Assembly: GCA_017619795.1 (NCBI GenBank)
Contig: JAFZRP010000011.1
Coordinates: 62,001-126,000 of the forward strand
Direction of reading: 5' to 3'
Length of the DNA stretch: 64,000 nt
DNA from: Treponema sp.
GTDB taxonomy: Bacteria > Spirochaetota > Spirochaetia > Treponematales > Treponemataceae
Shown: piece after piece, positions 45,428 to 55,500 of the stretch
Numbering within the stretch: position 1 is the first letter of the stretch
Layout: each line of letters begins with the position of its first letter
Notes under the pieces: model-generated
Database searches by the model: none
What the model was told of the DNA's origin: nothing
Seen by the model: the letters and a program-made list of their open reading frames with translations, nothing else
Made by a program: the position numbers and the translations under genes

Positions 45428-46942
45428 TTGAATCTGTCTTTTTCTTCTGCAAAAGATAATAATCAAACTTTTTCAGTAGACAAGCATTTTATTCATTCTC
45501 CCTACTCGCCTGTAAAAGAAGCTGAACGCTTTGTTTCTCTTTTACCTTCCGATGCTGAATACGATGTAATTATTTTAATAGAGCCAGGTCTTTCATATAC
45601 AAAACAATTTCTAAAACAAAAATATCCGAATGCAAAAATCGGAATAATAAGACTAATCCCAGAGCTTTCAAGCTACAATTCTGACTGGGATTTTACAATA
45701 AACTTTGAAAATGTAGATAAACTTCAGAATCAGCTATTATCGCTTTTTACAGAAGAACAGTTACTTTGTTCAATGCTGTGTGACTGGCTGCCAAGCAAAA
45801 ATCTTTTTAATACAGTAAACTTACAAATCTGGCAGGCATATAAGCTTGTTATGGAACAGTGCAAAACAATTCTTATAACAAGGCAGTATTTTGAGAAAAA
45901 GTGGATTATCAATTCGTGCAATTATATAAAATATCTTTCTGAAAAAACTTTATTGGCTCCGCAAAATATTTTACATACAGGAAAACCTGTTCTTATTGCG
46001 GCTTCTGGCCCAAGTTTAAATGCTGTAATTTCAAAAATCCCTTTATTCAGGGAAAAGTGTTTTATTATTTGTCTTTCTTCCGCAATAAAAGCATTTCTTT
46101 CAAACAACATAATTCCTGATTTAATTCTTACGACAGACGGCGGTTATTATGCCGGCCAGCATCTGAAGGCTTTAATAAATACTAACAACTTATTAGTTGC
46201 GGCTCCATGCGAAGCTTTTATTCAAAAACAGCTGCTGGAAAAAATGAACATAATTCCGTGTGCTTATTCAGATGGAGTTTCAAACAAACTGATGGAACAA
46301 AGCGGAATAAAACCTTTAATTCTTGAACGTAATGGTACAGTCAGCGGTACAGCCTTAAAACTAGCCTTATCAATTACTAACAACGAGATTTATTTTTTAG
46401 GTTTAGATCTTGCAGGTAATAAAGCAAATCAGCATACAGAACCGAATGAGCTTGAGCTTAATAACTCAATTAAGGATTTCCGTCTTAATAATAAAGAAAG
46501 CCGCCAGACAAGGTCTCGTTATAATTCAGGTTCACTTGAGATTTATAGAGACTGGTTTAAAAATCAGAAAAACTTAAAAAACAGAGTATTCCGTATAATT
46601 GAAAATCAGGAAGAATTAGGTGAGATTGAAAATATTAGTTTTAATGATTTTGAAAAAAAGCTGTTATTGGAGAAATCTGTTTCTGAAGAAAAAATTATAA
46701 ATAATGCAAACTTTAATGCCGTCAATTCAAACAAGTCATCCAATATCAACAACCTAATCACATTTATAAACGAATACAGCCAGTCCGACGAATGGAAAAA
46801 ACAGATTTTTCCTGTAGATTTTATTTCAATCAAACATGCTAAAACAAAAGAAGAAAAAGAACTTTTATTGCAGAAGCTTTCAGAAAAAAATGATAAGCTT
46901 ATAAAAAAGATAGGGAAGATTTTGAATGGAAAAACAAAGTAA
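45428..46942 (+). CDS. Maf-like glycosyltransferase, DUF115 family (first copy)
   Basis: 504 residues from a UUG start 2 nt after the previous gene. The central DUF115 core shows HTGKPVLIAASGPSLNAVISK (about 180-200), FIICLSSAIKAFLSNNIIPDLILTTDGGYYAG, and RNGTVSGTALKLALSITNNEIYFLGLDLAG. This is the Maf (motility-associated factor) fold, related to sialyltransferases, that adds nonulosonic or other sugars to flagellins in several bacteria. A flagellin target is plausible for a Treponema, but no flagellin gene is in this window. The next gene is a second copy. Confidence 0.8.
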   Translation: MNLSFSSAKDNNQTFSVDKHFIHSPYSPVKEAERFVSLLPSDAEYDVIILIEPGLSYTKQFLKQKYPNAKIGIIRLIPELSSYNSDWDFTINFENVDKLQNQLLSLFTEEQLLCSMLCDWLPSKNLFNTVNLQIWQAYKLVMEQCKTILITRQYFEKKWIINSCNYIKYLSEKTLLAPQNILHTGKPVLIAASGPSLNAVISKIPLFREKCFIICLSSAIKAFLSNNIIPDLILTTDGGYYAGQHLKALINTNNLLVAAPCEAFIQKQLLEKMNIIPCAYSDGVSNKLMEQSGIKPLILERNGTVSGTALKLALSITNNEIYFLGLDLAGNKANQHTEPNELELNNSIKDFRLNNKESRQTRSRYNSGSLEIYRDWFKNQKNLKNRVFRIIENQEELGEIENISFNDFEKKLLLEKSVSEEKIINNANFNAVNSNKSSNINNLITFINEYSQSDEWKKQIFPVDFISIKHAKTKEEKELLLQKLSEKNDKLIKKIGKILNGKTK

Positions 46943-48572
46943 CAATCAACATAATCAGATTGATATTTCAAGCTTTCTAGAAGGAACTCCTCAACTTTAT
47001 TCTTCTTTGTTTACTGCAAAAAATGGTTCTGTTATTCCTGTTTTTTCAAGCAACCGTACTATGGAGTCGCGTTATAATCCTCAAAGCGAAGCAGAACGTC
47101 TTGTAGAAGTTACTCCATCATCATCCTTTTATATTGTTCTTGGAATTGGCGGCGGAATACTTATAGAAAAACTTTTGCAAAAATACCCTTCTTCATTTTT
47201 TCTTTGCATAGAAAAAGATGATGATACCCTTACATTTTTACATCAGTTTCCACTTATTACCGAGCTCAAAAACAACCCGCATGTAAAGCTTACAACAATA
47301 CAAAACCTTTCCTCTGATTTTGAAGCTACATATATTCCTTCTTTGTATGGCGGACTATATGTAGTTGAACAAAAAGGCTGGGTTCAGGAAGTTGAATATC
47401 TTTATCCGTTAATTCAGCGGATTATAAAAGCAAGTCTCAATAATATTTCCGCAGATTTTTCAGTACAAACTCATTTCGGTAAAATGTGGCAGAAGAATAT
47501 TCTTAATAACTTAAAGACTTATTCTTTTATAAACTCAAATGCCTTCAACCTTCTCGAAGCAAAGCTTAAAAATAGTAAACAAAAAAAAGCAGCCATTATC
47601 GCTGCAGGTCCTTCACTTGATAAAACTATCTCAATTCTTTCAAACTCCAGAGACGAGTATTTTATAATTTCTACGGATACAGCTTACACTTCTCTGCTCC
47701 GTAATAACCTTATCCCGGATGTAGTTGTTTCTATCGACGGACAGAATGTTTCGCATTCACATTTTTTCAAAAACAATCCGGACCTTTCATCTACTCTGTT
47801 TGTATTTGATCTTTGCGCCAATCACTCGGCTGTAAATCATATTGCAAATTATACAGCTAACATTCTTTTTTCTGCATCCGGTCATCCCTTTTCTGAGCTT
47901 ATTTGTTCCTACGCGCCACAGACTTTTATTCATCTTTTTTCCGGCTCCGGTACCGTTACAATTTCTGCTTTAGATTTTGCCGTAAAATGCGGTTTTTCTT
48001 CAATTGAAGTTTTTGGTGCAGATTTCTCTTATTACAAAACAAGAACATACACAAAAGGCACTTATCTGGATGATTTATTTTCTGTAAACTCCTCTGCCCT
48101 TAAAACCTTTGAATATAATTTCTTAAAGCTTTTATACAGAACAGAGCTTATTCAAAGTGATGATGATGAAAGAGTTTCAACTACAGTTTTAGACTCATAC
48201 CGTCAATCTTTTGAACAGTACCTTCTTAATAACAATTATTCATTTACACGGGATAATGACAGATACTTTATCACAGTAAATAATAACCAAAGTATTTTTT
48301 CACAAGCTTCTGCTTATTCTCCGCTTACCAAATCAGATTTTACAGAAATAATCAGAAAGCTTCAAAATCAGCTTAAAACTAACGAAAATGAGTTAAAAAA
48401 CTCGCCTGAAATGCAAAAAAATACGATTTTTGAGCTTAATAATCTTGATATTTCGCTTTTACCGTTAATCTCATCACTAAGATTTTACGATAATAAAAAT
48501 AGCAGTTTTCAAGTTTATTTGAAAAAAGCATATCAATTATTGTCAAGGAATCTTAGCCAATATGAAAAGTAA
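46926..48572 (+). CDS. Maf-like glycosyltransferase, DUF115 family (second copy)
   Basis: 548 residues, overlapping the first copy by 17 nt. It carries an extra N-terminal region (SSFYIVLGIGGGILIEKLLQKYPSSFFLCIEKDDDTL) with a Rossmann-like GxGxG loop, then the DUF115 core: KKAAIIAAGPSLDKTISIL, YFIISTDTAYTSLLRNNLIPDVVVSIDGQNVSH, SGSGTVTISALDFAVKCGFSSIEVFGADFSYY. The two Maf copies differ enough to be functional paralogues, perhaps acting on two sugars or two flagellins. It overlaps the next gene by 11 nt. Confidence 0.82.
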   Translation: MEKQSNNQHNQIDISSFLEGTPQLYSSLFTAKNGSVIPVFSSNRTMESRYNPQSEAERLVEVTPSSSFYIVLGIGGGILIEKLLQKYPSSFFLCIEKDDDTLTFLHQFPLITELKNNPHVKLTTIQNLSSDFEATYIPSLYGGLYVVEQKGWVQEVEYLYPLIQRIIKASLNNISADFSVQTHFGKMWQKNILNNLKTYSFINSNAFNLLEAKLKNSKQKKAAIIAAGPSLDKTISILSNSRDEYFIISTDTAYTSLLRNNLIPDVVVSIDGQNVSHSHFFKNNPDLSSTLFVFDLCANHSAVNHIANYTANILFSASGHPFSELICSYAPQTFIHLFSGSGTVTISALDFAVKCGFSSIEVFGADFSYYKTRTYTKGTYLDDLFSVNSSALKTFEYNFLKLLYRTELIQSDDDERVSTTVLDSYRQSFEQYLLNNNYSFTRDNDRYFITVNNNQSIFSQASAYSPLTKSDFTEIIRKLQNQLKTNENELKNSPEMQKNTIFELNNLDISLLPLISSLRFYDNKNSSFQVYLKKAYQLLSRNLSQYEK

Positions 48573-49932
48573 GCTTACCGGTTTTTATTGTTTTTTTGTA
48601 ATCTTAATGTTTCTTGTTTCAATTTTTATTTTTGGATTTAGTGTTTTTTCTGAATACACACAGGCAGAAAAACGCTGCGATTACAGATTTGAACAGATGT
48701 CTTTAAGCCTTAAGCAGCTTACAAACAGAACCGATTTCTTTACTGACCAGTTTGATAACAAGCTTTATGATATTACTTCTCCTTTAGAGGATTTTGCAAT
48801 TCTTCGAATCAAATATAATTCAGAAGATTATTTTACATATTCAGTTACAGAAAACGAACGCGATACAATAAACTCAAAAATCATTTACAATAAGTCTTTT
48901 TCTTTTTCAACTTATGACGGAAATGTAAGCATTTTTGCCGCAATGTACAGAATCAGACCTTCAGAAATTGCACGTTTTGCTAAGATTTCTTTCCTTCTCG
49001 TTCTTATTACAACTATCATAACAATAATTCTCATTATCATCCTTAATCATAATACCAGAAAAATTGATGCTATTAATGCTCCAGAAGATGATGATGAAGA
49101 AAAAAGTTCTAGCAAGCTTAAAACTGCTGATGAAATAATTGCGGACATGAATTATTCAGGAACAGTATTAAATAAAGCCGAGCTTGAAGCAGAAGCCGCT
49201 GCAAATAAAGCTTTTGAGGCTCAGCATATTTCACAGCCAGTTACACGAACTCTTGCAGAACCAGTGTCAGAACCAGTTGTACAGCCAACAGAACAATTTG
49301 TTCCTCAGCCTGAACCTCAAATCCAGGAAGCTCCAAAGCCTCAGCCAGAGGTTAAAGCAGAAAAACCAAAAGAACCTGTTTCCTTCCCTGCTGAAGAAGT
49401 AAAGCCAATGGTAATTAAAGAAAACGAAAACAAAACTCCGGAAGGTCTCTTTTCTCCAGATACAGGACTTGGCTGGGAATCATACTTAAAGGTTAGACTT
49501 GAAAATGAATTAAACAGAGCAATCAGCTCAGAAGTAGACCTTGCACTGTTTTTGTTTAAGATTCCTTGCATTGAAAAAACATCTTCTGTATTTAAAGAAA
49601 TCTGTGAATATCTTACAGTTCAGTTCCAGTTTAAAGATCTTTTATTTGAATACAAAGAAGATTCAATCGCTGCAATCAAAATAAATACAGATGTTGATCA
49701 GGCACTTTCTTTTGCAGAAAAACTTCAGTCAGATATTAACGAGCTTTTAAAAGATTATCCTTCAAAATGCTATATTGGTATTTCAACACGTACAGTAAGA
49801 ATGATGTCTGCAGAAAGACTTATTAAAGAAACAGACGAAGCTCTTATACATGCTCAGGAAGATGATGATTGTCAGATTATTGCTTTCCGTGCAGATGCTA
49901 TAAAATACCGTCAATTCCTGGAAAATAATTAA
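48562..49932 (+). CDS. Membrane protein with degenerate GGDEF domain
   Basis: 456 residues. Membrane helix 1 (7-29), a periplasmic loop of about 110 residues, membrane helix 2 (142-162), then a Pro/Glu-rich linker (200-290) and a C-terminal domain (about 300-452). That domain follows the GGDEF layout: GWESYLKVRLENELNRAISSEVDLALFLFKI, LLFEYKEDSIAAIKI where GG(D/E)EF should be, AEKLQSDINELL, CYIGISTRTVRMMSAERLIKETDEALIHAQED. The active-site motif is gone, so it cannot make c-di-GMP; it may bind a nucleotide or protein instead. It is the last gene of the Maf operon. Confidence 0.65.
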   Translation: MKSKLTGFYCFFVILMFLVSIFIFGFSVFSEYTQAEKRCDYRFEQMSLSLKQLTNRTDFFTDQFDNKLYDITSPLEDFAILRIKYNSEDYFTYSVTENERDTINSKIIYNKSFSFSTYDGNVSIFAAMYRIRPSEIARFAKISFLLVLITTIITIILIIILNHNTRKIDAINAPEDDDEEKSSSKLKTADEIIADMNYSGTVLNKAELEAEAAANKAFEAQHISQPVTRTLAEPVSEPVVQPTEQFVPQPEPQIQEAPKPQPEVKAEKPKEPVSFPAEEVKPMVIKENENKTPEGLFSPDTGLGWESYLKVRLENELNRAISSEVDLALFLFKIPCIEKTSSVFKEICEYLTVQFQFKDLLFEYKEDSIAAIKINTDVDQALSFAEKLQSDINELLKDYPSKCYIGISTRTVRMMSAERLIKETDEALIHAQEDDDCQIIAFRADAIKYRQFLENN

Positions 49933-50567
49933 GCTTCCGGAACTTCAGTTTTTGTTTCTTCAGATTTTTCTTCTTCTGTTATAGCACCAGTTTCTTTTCC
50001 GAGCTTTTCAATTTCTTTTTGAAGCTTTTCGCCGTTCTGATTATCTGGGAACTGCTGTTTAAAAGTTTCAAAATATTTTACACTCGATTCATAATCCTTT
50101 TGCGCAAGATAAACGGCAATAATATTCTGATAGTATTCTGCATTTTCAGGATTATTTTTTATAAGATCTTCGTACGTTTTTATTGCTTTGTCTGTTTCAT
50201 TACTCATTGCATAAATATAAGCAATAGAAACCTTAAGTGCATTGTTTTCCGGATCTCTCTTAAGCAATGTTTCATACATTGGTAAGGCTTCGTTCCATTT
50301 TGACTGTAAGGTATACGTTCTTGCAAGCTTATAATAAACACCCCAGTAGTTTTCCTTGCTGTTTAAGGCAAGCTTATAATACTCTACAGCTTTGTCGTAT
50401 TTCTCCATTCCAAAATAAATATCAGCAATTGAAAGATATTCATTATAGATTTTTTTTGTTTCAATAGTTGACTTACCGGGAATTAAACCACCGTTAGAAG
50501 CACAACCTGTAATTGTAACAAAAAGAGAAATACAACTTACTAAAATTAAACAAAGCCTTTTTATCAT
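49929..50567 (-). CDS. Tetratricopeptide lipoprotein
   Basis: 212 residues. A lipoprotein signal peptide ends in VTITG-C, so the mature N-terminal Cys is lipidated. About four TPR units follow (IADIYFGMEKYDKAVEYYKLALN; YYKLARTYTLQSKWNEALPMYETLLKRDPEN; SIAYIYAMSNETDKAIKTYEDLIKNNPEN; IAVYLAQKDYESSVKYFETFKQQFPDN), then a Glu/Lys-rich tail. It would act as an envelope scaffold, for example in an outer-membrane assembly complex, but nothing names its partner. It is last in the ileS-led transcript. Confidence 0.8.
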   Translation of the reverse strand: MIKRLCLILVSCISLFVTITGCASNGGLIPGKSTIETKKIYNEYLSIADIYFGMEKYDKAVEYYKLALNSKENYWGVYYKLARTYTLQSKWNEALPMYETLLKRDPENNALKVSIAYIYAMSNETDKAIKTYEDLIKNNPENAEYYQNIIAVYLAQKDYESSVKYFETFKQQFPDNQNGEKLQKEIEKLGKETGAITEEEKSEETKTEVPEA

Positions 50568-50589
50568 GCTTATTATGTCCAGGATGTAA

Positions 50590-51624
50590 TTAGCCTAAAA
50601 CAACCTTTTCAATTTCGTAAAGCTGACTTCTGTAAAGACCAGAAATGTTGCTACCGTAGTCTGCAATAAGCTGGATAATGTTACGTGGAGCATCCTTTGT
50701 ATCGCAGCCATTAAGTCTGTCTCCGGCATCACCAAGACCTGGCATAATATAAGCTTTCTCATTCATTACAGGGTCAAGCCACAAAGTATAGCAGGTACAG
50801 TTTTCAAGAGCTCTTGTTACACGAATACTTCCCTTTAATGTAGAGATTGTGTTAAAGAACTTAATTGATTTTGGATGAACGCCCTGGCTCTGAAGATATT
50901 TTACAACAGTTACAAGAGAACCTCCTGTTGCGTTCATAGGGTCAGCAAAAATCAAATCTTTACCGTCAAGTTGTTCAAGGTTAAAGAAGGATTTATTCAA
51001 ATCCATTATGTATTCCATATCGTTTTCGTTCTTTGAATCATTTCTGCTGATTTTGAACAAAGCAAAAGGAGTGATATATCCGTTAGAAGAATATTCCTGA
51101 ATCTCCTTTGACATAATCATACTTGGAAGAAGAGCACCACGGAGCATAACACACATAACAGAGTTTTCAAGCTTGTGGTCAATTGCCGGAATCTTATGAA
51201 CTGCATAGTTCTGAACAGGGAATGTAACAGGAGTTCTTACTACGATAAAGCCTTTTTTATCTGTATGCTGGTCTGTATAAGCCATTCTGAAAAGCATTTC
51301 ATATGCACGCTGGCTGTAATACATAAACTCCTGATGATCTGTTCTTTCGTCGCGGAGTTTTGAAATTACACGGGAAGCTTCTGCATGAGCACCCTCTTCT
51401 GTAACAAACGAATATACCCTTACATTCGGATGAGAAGCACAGATTTCCTGCATTGCATGACCCATCTTATCATAGCCTTCAATGATTTTTGCTTCATCTA
51501 CCGGATCAAAAGATTTCATTGTTTCCTTGAACATTTTGTCCAGTCTTTCCAAGTCAAGCAAATCCTGTCTTGTAAGATAACCATCCAAATCTTCTGCTTT
51601 AAGAATAATTTTGTCGTTTGCCAT
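50590..51624 (-). CDS. upp: Uracil phosphoribosyltransferase-like protein with long N-terminal extension
   Basis: 344 residues, longer than the usual 210. The C-terminal part carries the PRPP loop [18 protein letters not shown] and a uracil-binding region [16 protein letters not shown], plus [15 protein letters not shown] and FKISRNDS, as in UPRTase. About 110 N-terminal residues ([20 protein letters not shown]... [25 protein letters not shown]) are not part of classical UPRTase. A salvage role, uracil plus PRPP to UMP, is likely; the extension may regulate or oligomerise. AGGAG precedes the ATG. Confidence 0.82.
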   Translation of the reverse strand: MANDKIILKAEDLDGYLTRQDLLDLERLDKMFKETMKSFDPVDEAKIIEGYDKMGHAMQEICASHPNVRVYSFVTEEGAHAEASRVISKLRDERTDHQEFMYYSQRAYEMLFRMAYTDQHTDKKGFIVVRTPVTFPVQNYAVHKIPAIDHKLENSVMCVMLRGALLPSMIMSKEIQEYSSNGYITPFALFKISRNDSKNENDMEYIMDLNKSFFNLEQLDGKDLIFADPMNATGGSLVTVVKYLQSQGVHPKSIKFFNTISTLKGSIRVTRALENCTCYTLWLDPVMNEKAYIMPGLGDAGDRLNGCDTKDAPRNIIQLIADYGSNISGLYRSQLYEIEKVVLG

Positions 51625-51645
51625 TTTCTGCTCCTGTATATTTTT

Positions 51646-52593
51646 TTATAAACTCAATAATTTATATATCTGTTCCTTGCTTATCTGTACATTCTGTATA
51701 ATAAGCTCAGAATCATCACCGTCTTCAACTTCTTTGTTACTGAATCCAAAAGCAAGCTTAAGAATTGCCCTTCCCGCCTTTAAGAACTTATTGCTTGAGA
51801 ACTTAAACATAAGCTTCATCTTGTACTTAGTGGTATCTTCATCATCCTTAACTATTGCACCAGCTATAGTCAGAATCCTTAAATCAACATTAACACCAAT
51901 AAGGTAAGATAAAAATGTATTTGGATTATTTGTAAAGAATCTGATTTCGTCATTTGATTCCAATAAATAATTATAAAAATACTCATTCTTCAGCATTATG
52001 CTTTCATTTTCTTCCTGCATTTCCGGTAAAAAATCAATTGAAGAAAAATCATCATAACGGGAAAGCATTTTTTCTATATCTCGTCCAGCACAAGCAATAT
52101 TATTCGAAGGGAAAGCAACATTTATATATTCATCTGAACCTTGAATAATCTGCTTTGTATAAATCGGATGTTTTTTAGCACATTCAGAGCTGCAGGTAAT
52201 TACTTCCCAACCGTTCTTTTTGTTCAAAAGCTTTGGAACCATTTTTTTAGGAATATTTCCGTCAACCGAAATCTGAACTGCATCTGTAGAAAAGATTCTT
52301 CTTGAAATATCAATACCAGCATATACTGTATTAATTCTGGTCAGGATTCTTTCAATTTCTTTTTCTGTAATACCAGAAACTCTTTCCTTCAGGATTTTCT
52401 CCAAAAGCTCATTATCAACATTATTTGGAATTGAAAAATAAAGATTACTATTGTCATCAAGCAGAGAAAGAGCTTCAACCTTTCTTGCATTCGGCATAGA
52501 AATACACGATGAAAATAAAATTATAACTGTACAAAAAATAACCGACAGCCCGAATAATTCAGACCATCGGTTACAGGAATTATGCTTTTTCAA
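51646..52593 (-). CDS. Lipoprotein of unknown function
   Basis: 315 residues. The lipoprotein signal (LSVIFCTVIILFSSC) predicts N-terminal lipidation at the Cys after FSS. The body has no recognised motif: helical SIPNNVDNELLEKILKERVSGITEKEIERILTRINTVY, then mixed strands including VQISVDGNIPKKMVPKLLNKKNGWEVI, and LRILTIAGAIVKDDEDTTKYKMKLMFKFSSN. The start overlaps the ileS stop by 14 nt, so it is coupled to ileS. Signal peptide and coupling are visible; function is not. Confidence 0.7.
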   Translation of the reverse strand: MKKHNSCNRWSELFGLSVIFCTVIILFSSCISMPNARKVEALSLLDDNSNLYFSIPNNVDNELLEKILKERVSGITEKEIERILTRINTVYAGIDISRRIFSTDAVQISVDGNIPKKMVPKLLNKKNGWEVITCSSECAKKHPIYTKQIIQGSDEYINVAFPSNNIACAGRDIEKMLSRYDDFSSIDFLPEMQEENESIMLKNEYFYNYLLESNDEIRFFTNNPNTFLSYLIGVNVDLRILTIAGAIVKDDEDTTKYKMKLMFKFSSNKFLKAGRAILKLAFGFSNKEVEDGDDSELIIQNVQISKEQIYKLLSL

Positions 52594-55500
52594 TTAAGAA
52601 ACTCCATATTTTATCATCAGCTTCTACTGTTACAGCACCAGCTAAAGAATCTTTCCAGGCTATATCAACTGCAAGAGTTTCACTTGAAATGAACTCCGCA
52701 AACATTGTATAGGCATCTTTAAGCTTGTCATCGCCGGAAAGGGTTATCTTAATTCTGTCTGTTACATTGTAGCCGTTTTCCTTGCGCTGATTCTGAATAC
52801 CGCGGATAAGGTCACGAACATAACCTTCCTTCTTAAGCTCGTCGGTAACCTTTGTATCAAGACCAACTGTAAGAGTTCCGTCATTAAGAACCTTAAGGTT
52901 GTCTTTTTCAAAGCGTTCAACAATAACCTTTTCAGAATCAAGTTCAACGGAAGTTCCGCCAACATCAATTGAAAGCTTAATGCCTTCAATAATTGACTGA
53001 ATCTGTTCGCTTGTAAGTGTTGCAATTATTCCGGCAGCCTGCTTCATAAGAGGTCCAAGCTCTTTTCCAAGCACCTTAAAGTTTGCTTTTGCCTTATACT
53101 CAACAAGCTCATCTTCTCTTTCGTGGAAGATAACTTCCTTTACGTTAAGCTCTTCGCGGATACAGTCTTCCATTTCTGCAAGAACCTTTTTCTCATCTGC
53201 ATTGCGTGTAACAAGTGCTACGCTTGCAAGAGGCTGACGGTTCTTAAGATTAAAGGTATTTCTAAGGCTGTGTCCCATAGAAACTGCTTTCTGAACAGAA
53301 GCCATCTTAAACTCAAGGGCTTCGTTTATCCAGTCTTTATTTGGTACCGGATAATCACAGAGATGTACAGATTCTTTATCCTCAGAAGTTCTAAGATTCT
53401 GATACATTTCTTCTGTAATGAACGGTACAAATGGAGCTGCAGTTTGTGCAAGAGTCTTAAGAGCAATATACAAAGCTTCGTAAGCTTCGTTTTTATCGTT
53501 ATCGTTTTCGGATTTCCAGAAGCGTCGGCGGCTGCGGCGGATATACCAGTTATTAAGCTCATCAATAAACTTAACAATCGGATCAATTGAAGCAGACAAA
53601 TCGTATGCATCAAGGGCAGCAGAAACTTCTTTAATAAGATTCTGTGTGATTGAAAGCAGCCAGGCATCAAGAGGATTTGATGGTGTATGATCGTCGAATA
53701 AATGACCTGTAGGACTTACCTTATCAATATTTGCATAAGTTACAAAGAATGAATAAGAGTTCCACCAAGGAATGATTATTGACTTAAGAACATCTCTAAC
53801 ACCTTCATCTGAGTAGCGGATTTCATCTGCCTTAACAACAGCTGAATGCATTAAGAACAAACGGATTGCATCTGCACCAAACTGATTGATTGCATCAACA
53901 GGGTCTGTATAGTTTTGCAGAGATTTACTCATCTTGCGTCCGTCGTTTGCAAGAACAATACCGTTTACAATACAGTTTTCAAAGGCTGGCTTGTCAAAAA
54001 GCTGAGCGGCAAGAACTGTAAGTGTATAGAACCAGCCTCGTGTCTGATCAAGACCTTCGGAAATAAAGTTTGCTGGGAAATTAGCCTCAAACTTTTCTTT
54101 ATTTTCAAACGGATAATGTACCTGTGCGTAAGGCATTGAGCCTGATTCAAACCAGCAGTCAAAAACTTCTGGGATTCGGTGCATTGTACCTTTTTTACAC
54201 TTTGGACAGGTAAAGGTAATTTTATCTACAAACTGCTTGTGCAAATCATCTGGATAAGTTCCGCTAAGGTCTTTAAGCTCCTGGCGGCTTCCTACACAAA
54301 GTGTATGCTTACATTCAGGGTCATCACAGCGCCAGATTGGCATAGGATTTCCCCAGTAGCGGTTTCGGCTTACAGCCCAGTCTCTTGAACCGGCGAGCCA
54401 TTTTCCAAAACGTCCTTCTTTAATGTGAGAAGGCTGCCAGTTGATTTTAGCATTAGCATTCAAAAGCTTGTCGTGATAGTCTGCAACCTTTACAAACCAG
54501 CTGCCGATTCCTCTGTAAATAAGTGGAGAACCACAGCGCCAGCAGTGAGGATATGAGTGAACAACTGTATCTCTCTTAACAAGCTTACCTTCGTTCTTAA
54601 GACGAGCGATTATGTCTTTATCACATTCCTTTACAAAACGACCAACATAATCAGTTACTTCAGAAGTAAACTTACATTCTGCGTCGATTGGTTCTACATT
54701 TGGAACTCCAGTGCCCTTGAATACCTTGTTATCTTCTTCACCAAAGGCAGGAGCAATATGAACAATACCAGTACCGTCTTCTGTAGAAACATATGCTGCA
54801 TTGAACATTCTGAAGGCACCTTTTTCGCACTTCTGATTTGTTTCTTCAGCGCATACTGCAGGATCCTTAAGCTTAGCAAAATACGGGAACAATGGCTCGT
54901 ATTCAGCATCAACAAAATCCTTACCTTTTGCACGGTAAATTATCTGATAGCCTTCTTCGCTCTTGTAATAAGCAGAAAGACGAGCTTCAGCAAAAATATA
55001 ATAGTCGCCGCTTTCTTTATCGAGGATTTTTACGTAATCAATATCAGGACCCATACAAAGACCAAGATTGCTTGGTAATGTCCAGGGAGTTGTTGTCCAG
55101 GCAAGGAAATATGTTTTTCCGTTTGCCATATCTGGATCTTTTACGCCAGCCGGAGCCTTTGTAATCTTAAAGCGTACAGTTACAGTAGGATCCTGAACAT
55201 CCTTATAGCCCTGTGCAAGCTCGTGTGTAGAAAGAACTGTAGAACAGCGTGGACAGTATGGAAGGATATATTTTCCTTCGTAGATAAGGCCTTTATCCCA
55301 GAGAGCTTTTGCAACCCACCAGATAGATTCCATATATTCAGGATTCATTGTCTTGTAGTCGTTGTCAAAATCTACCCAGCGGCCCATTCTTGTGATTGTT
55401 TTTCTCCACTCTGAAGTATATTCCAATACAGAATTACAGCAGGCTTCGTTAAATTTATCTATACCAAGAGCTTCAATTTCGTGCTTTGAGTTAAGACCAA

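Noticed and set aside
48562..49932. Active diguanylate cyclase
   Set aside because: The GGDEF motif is absent; only the fold outline is left.
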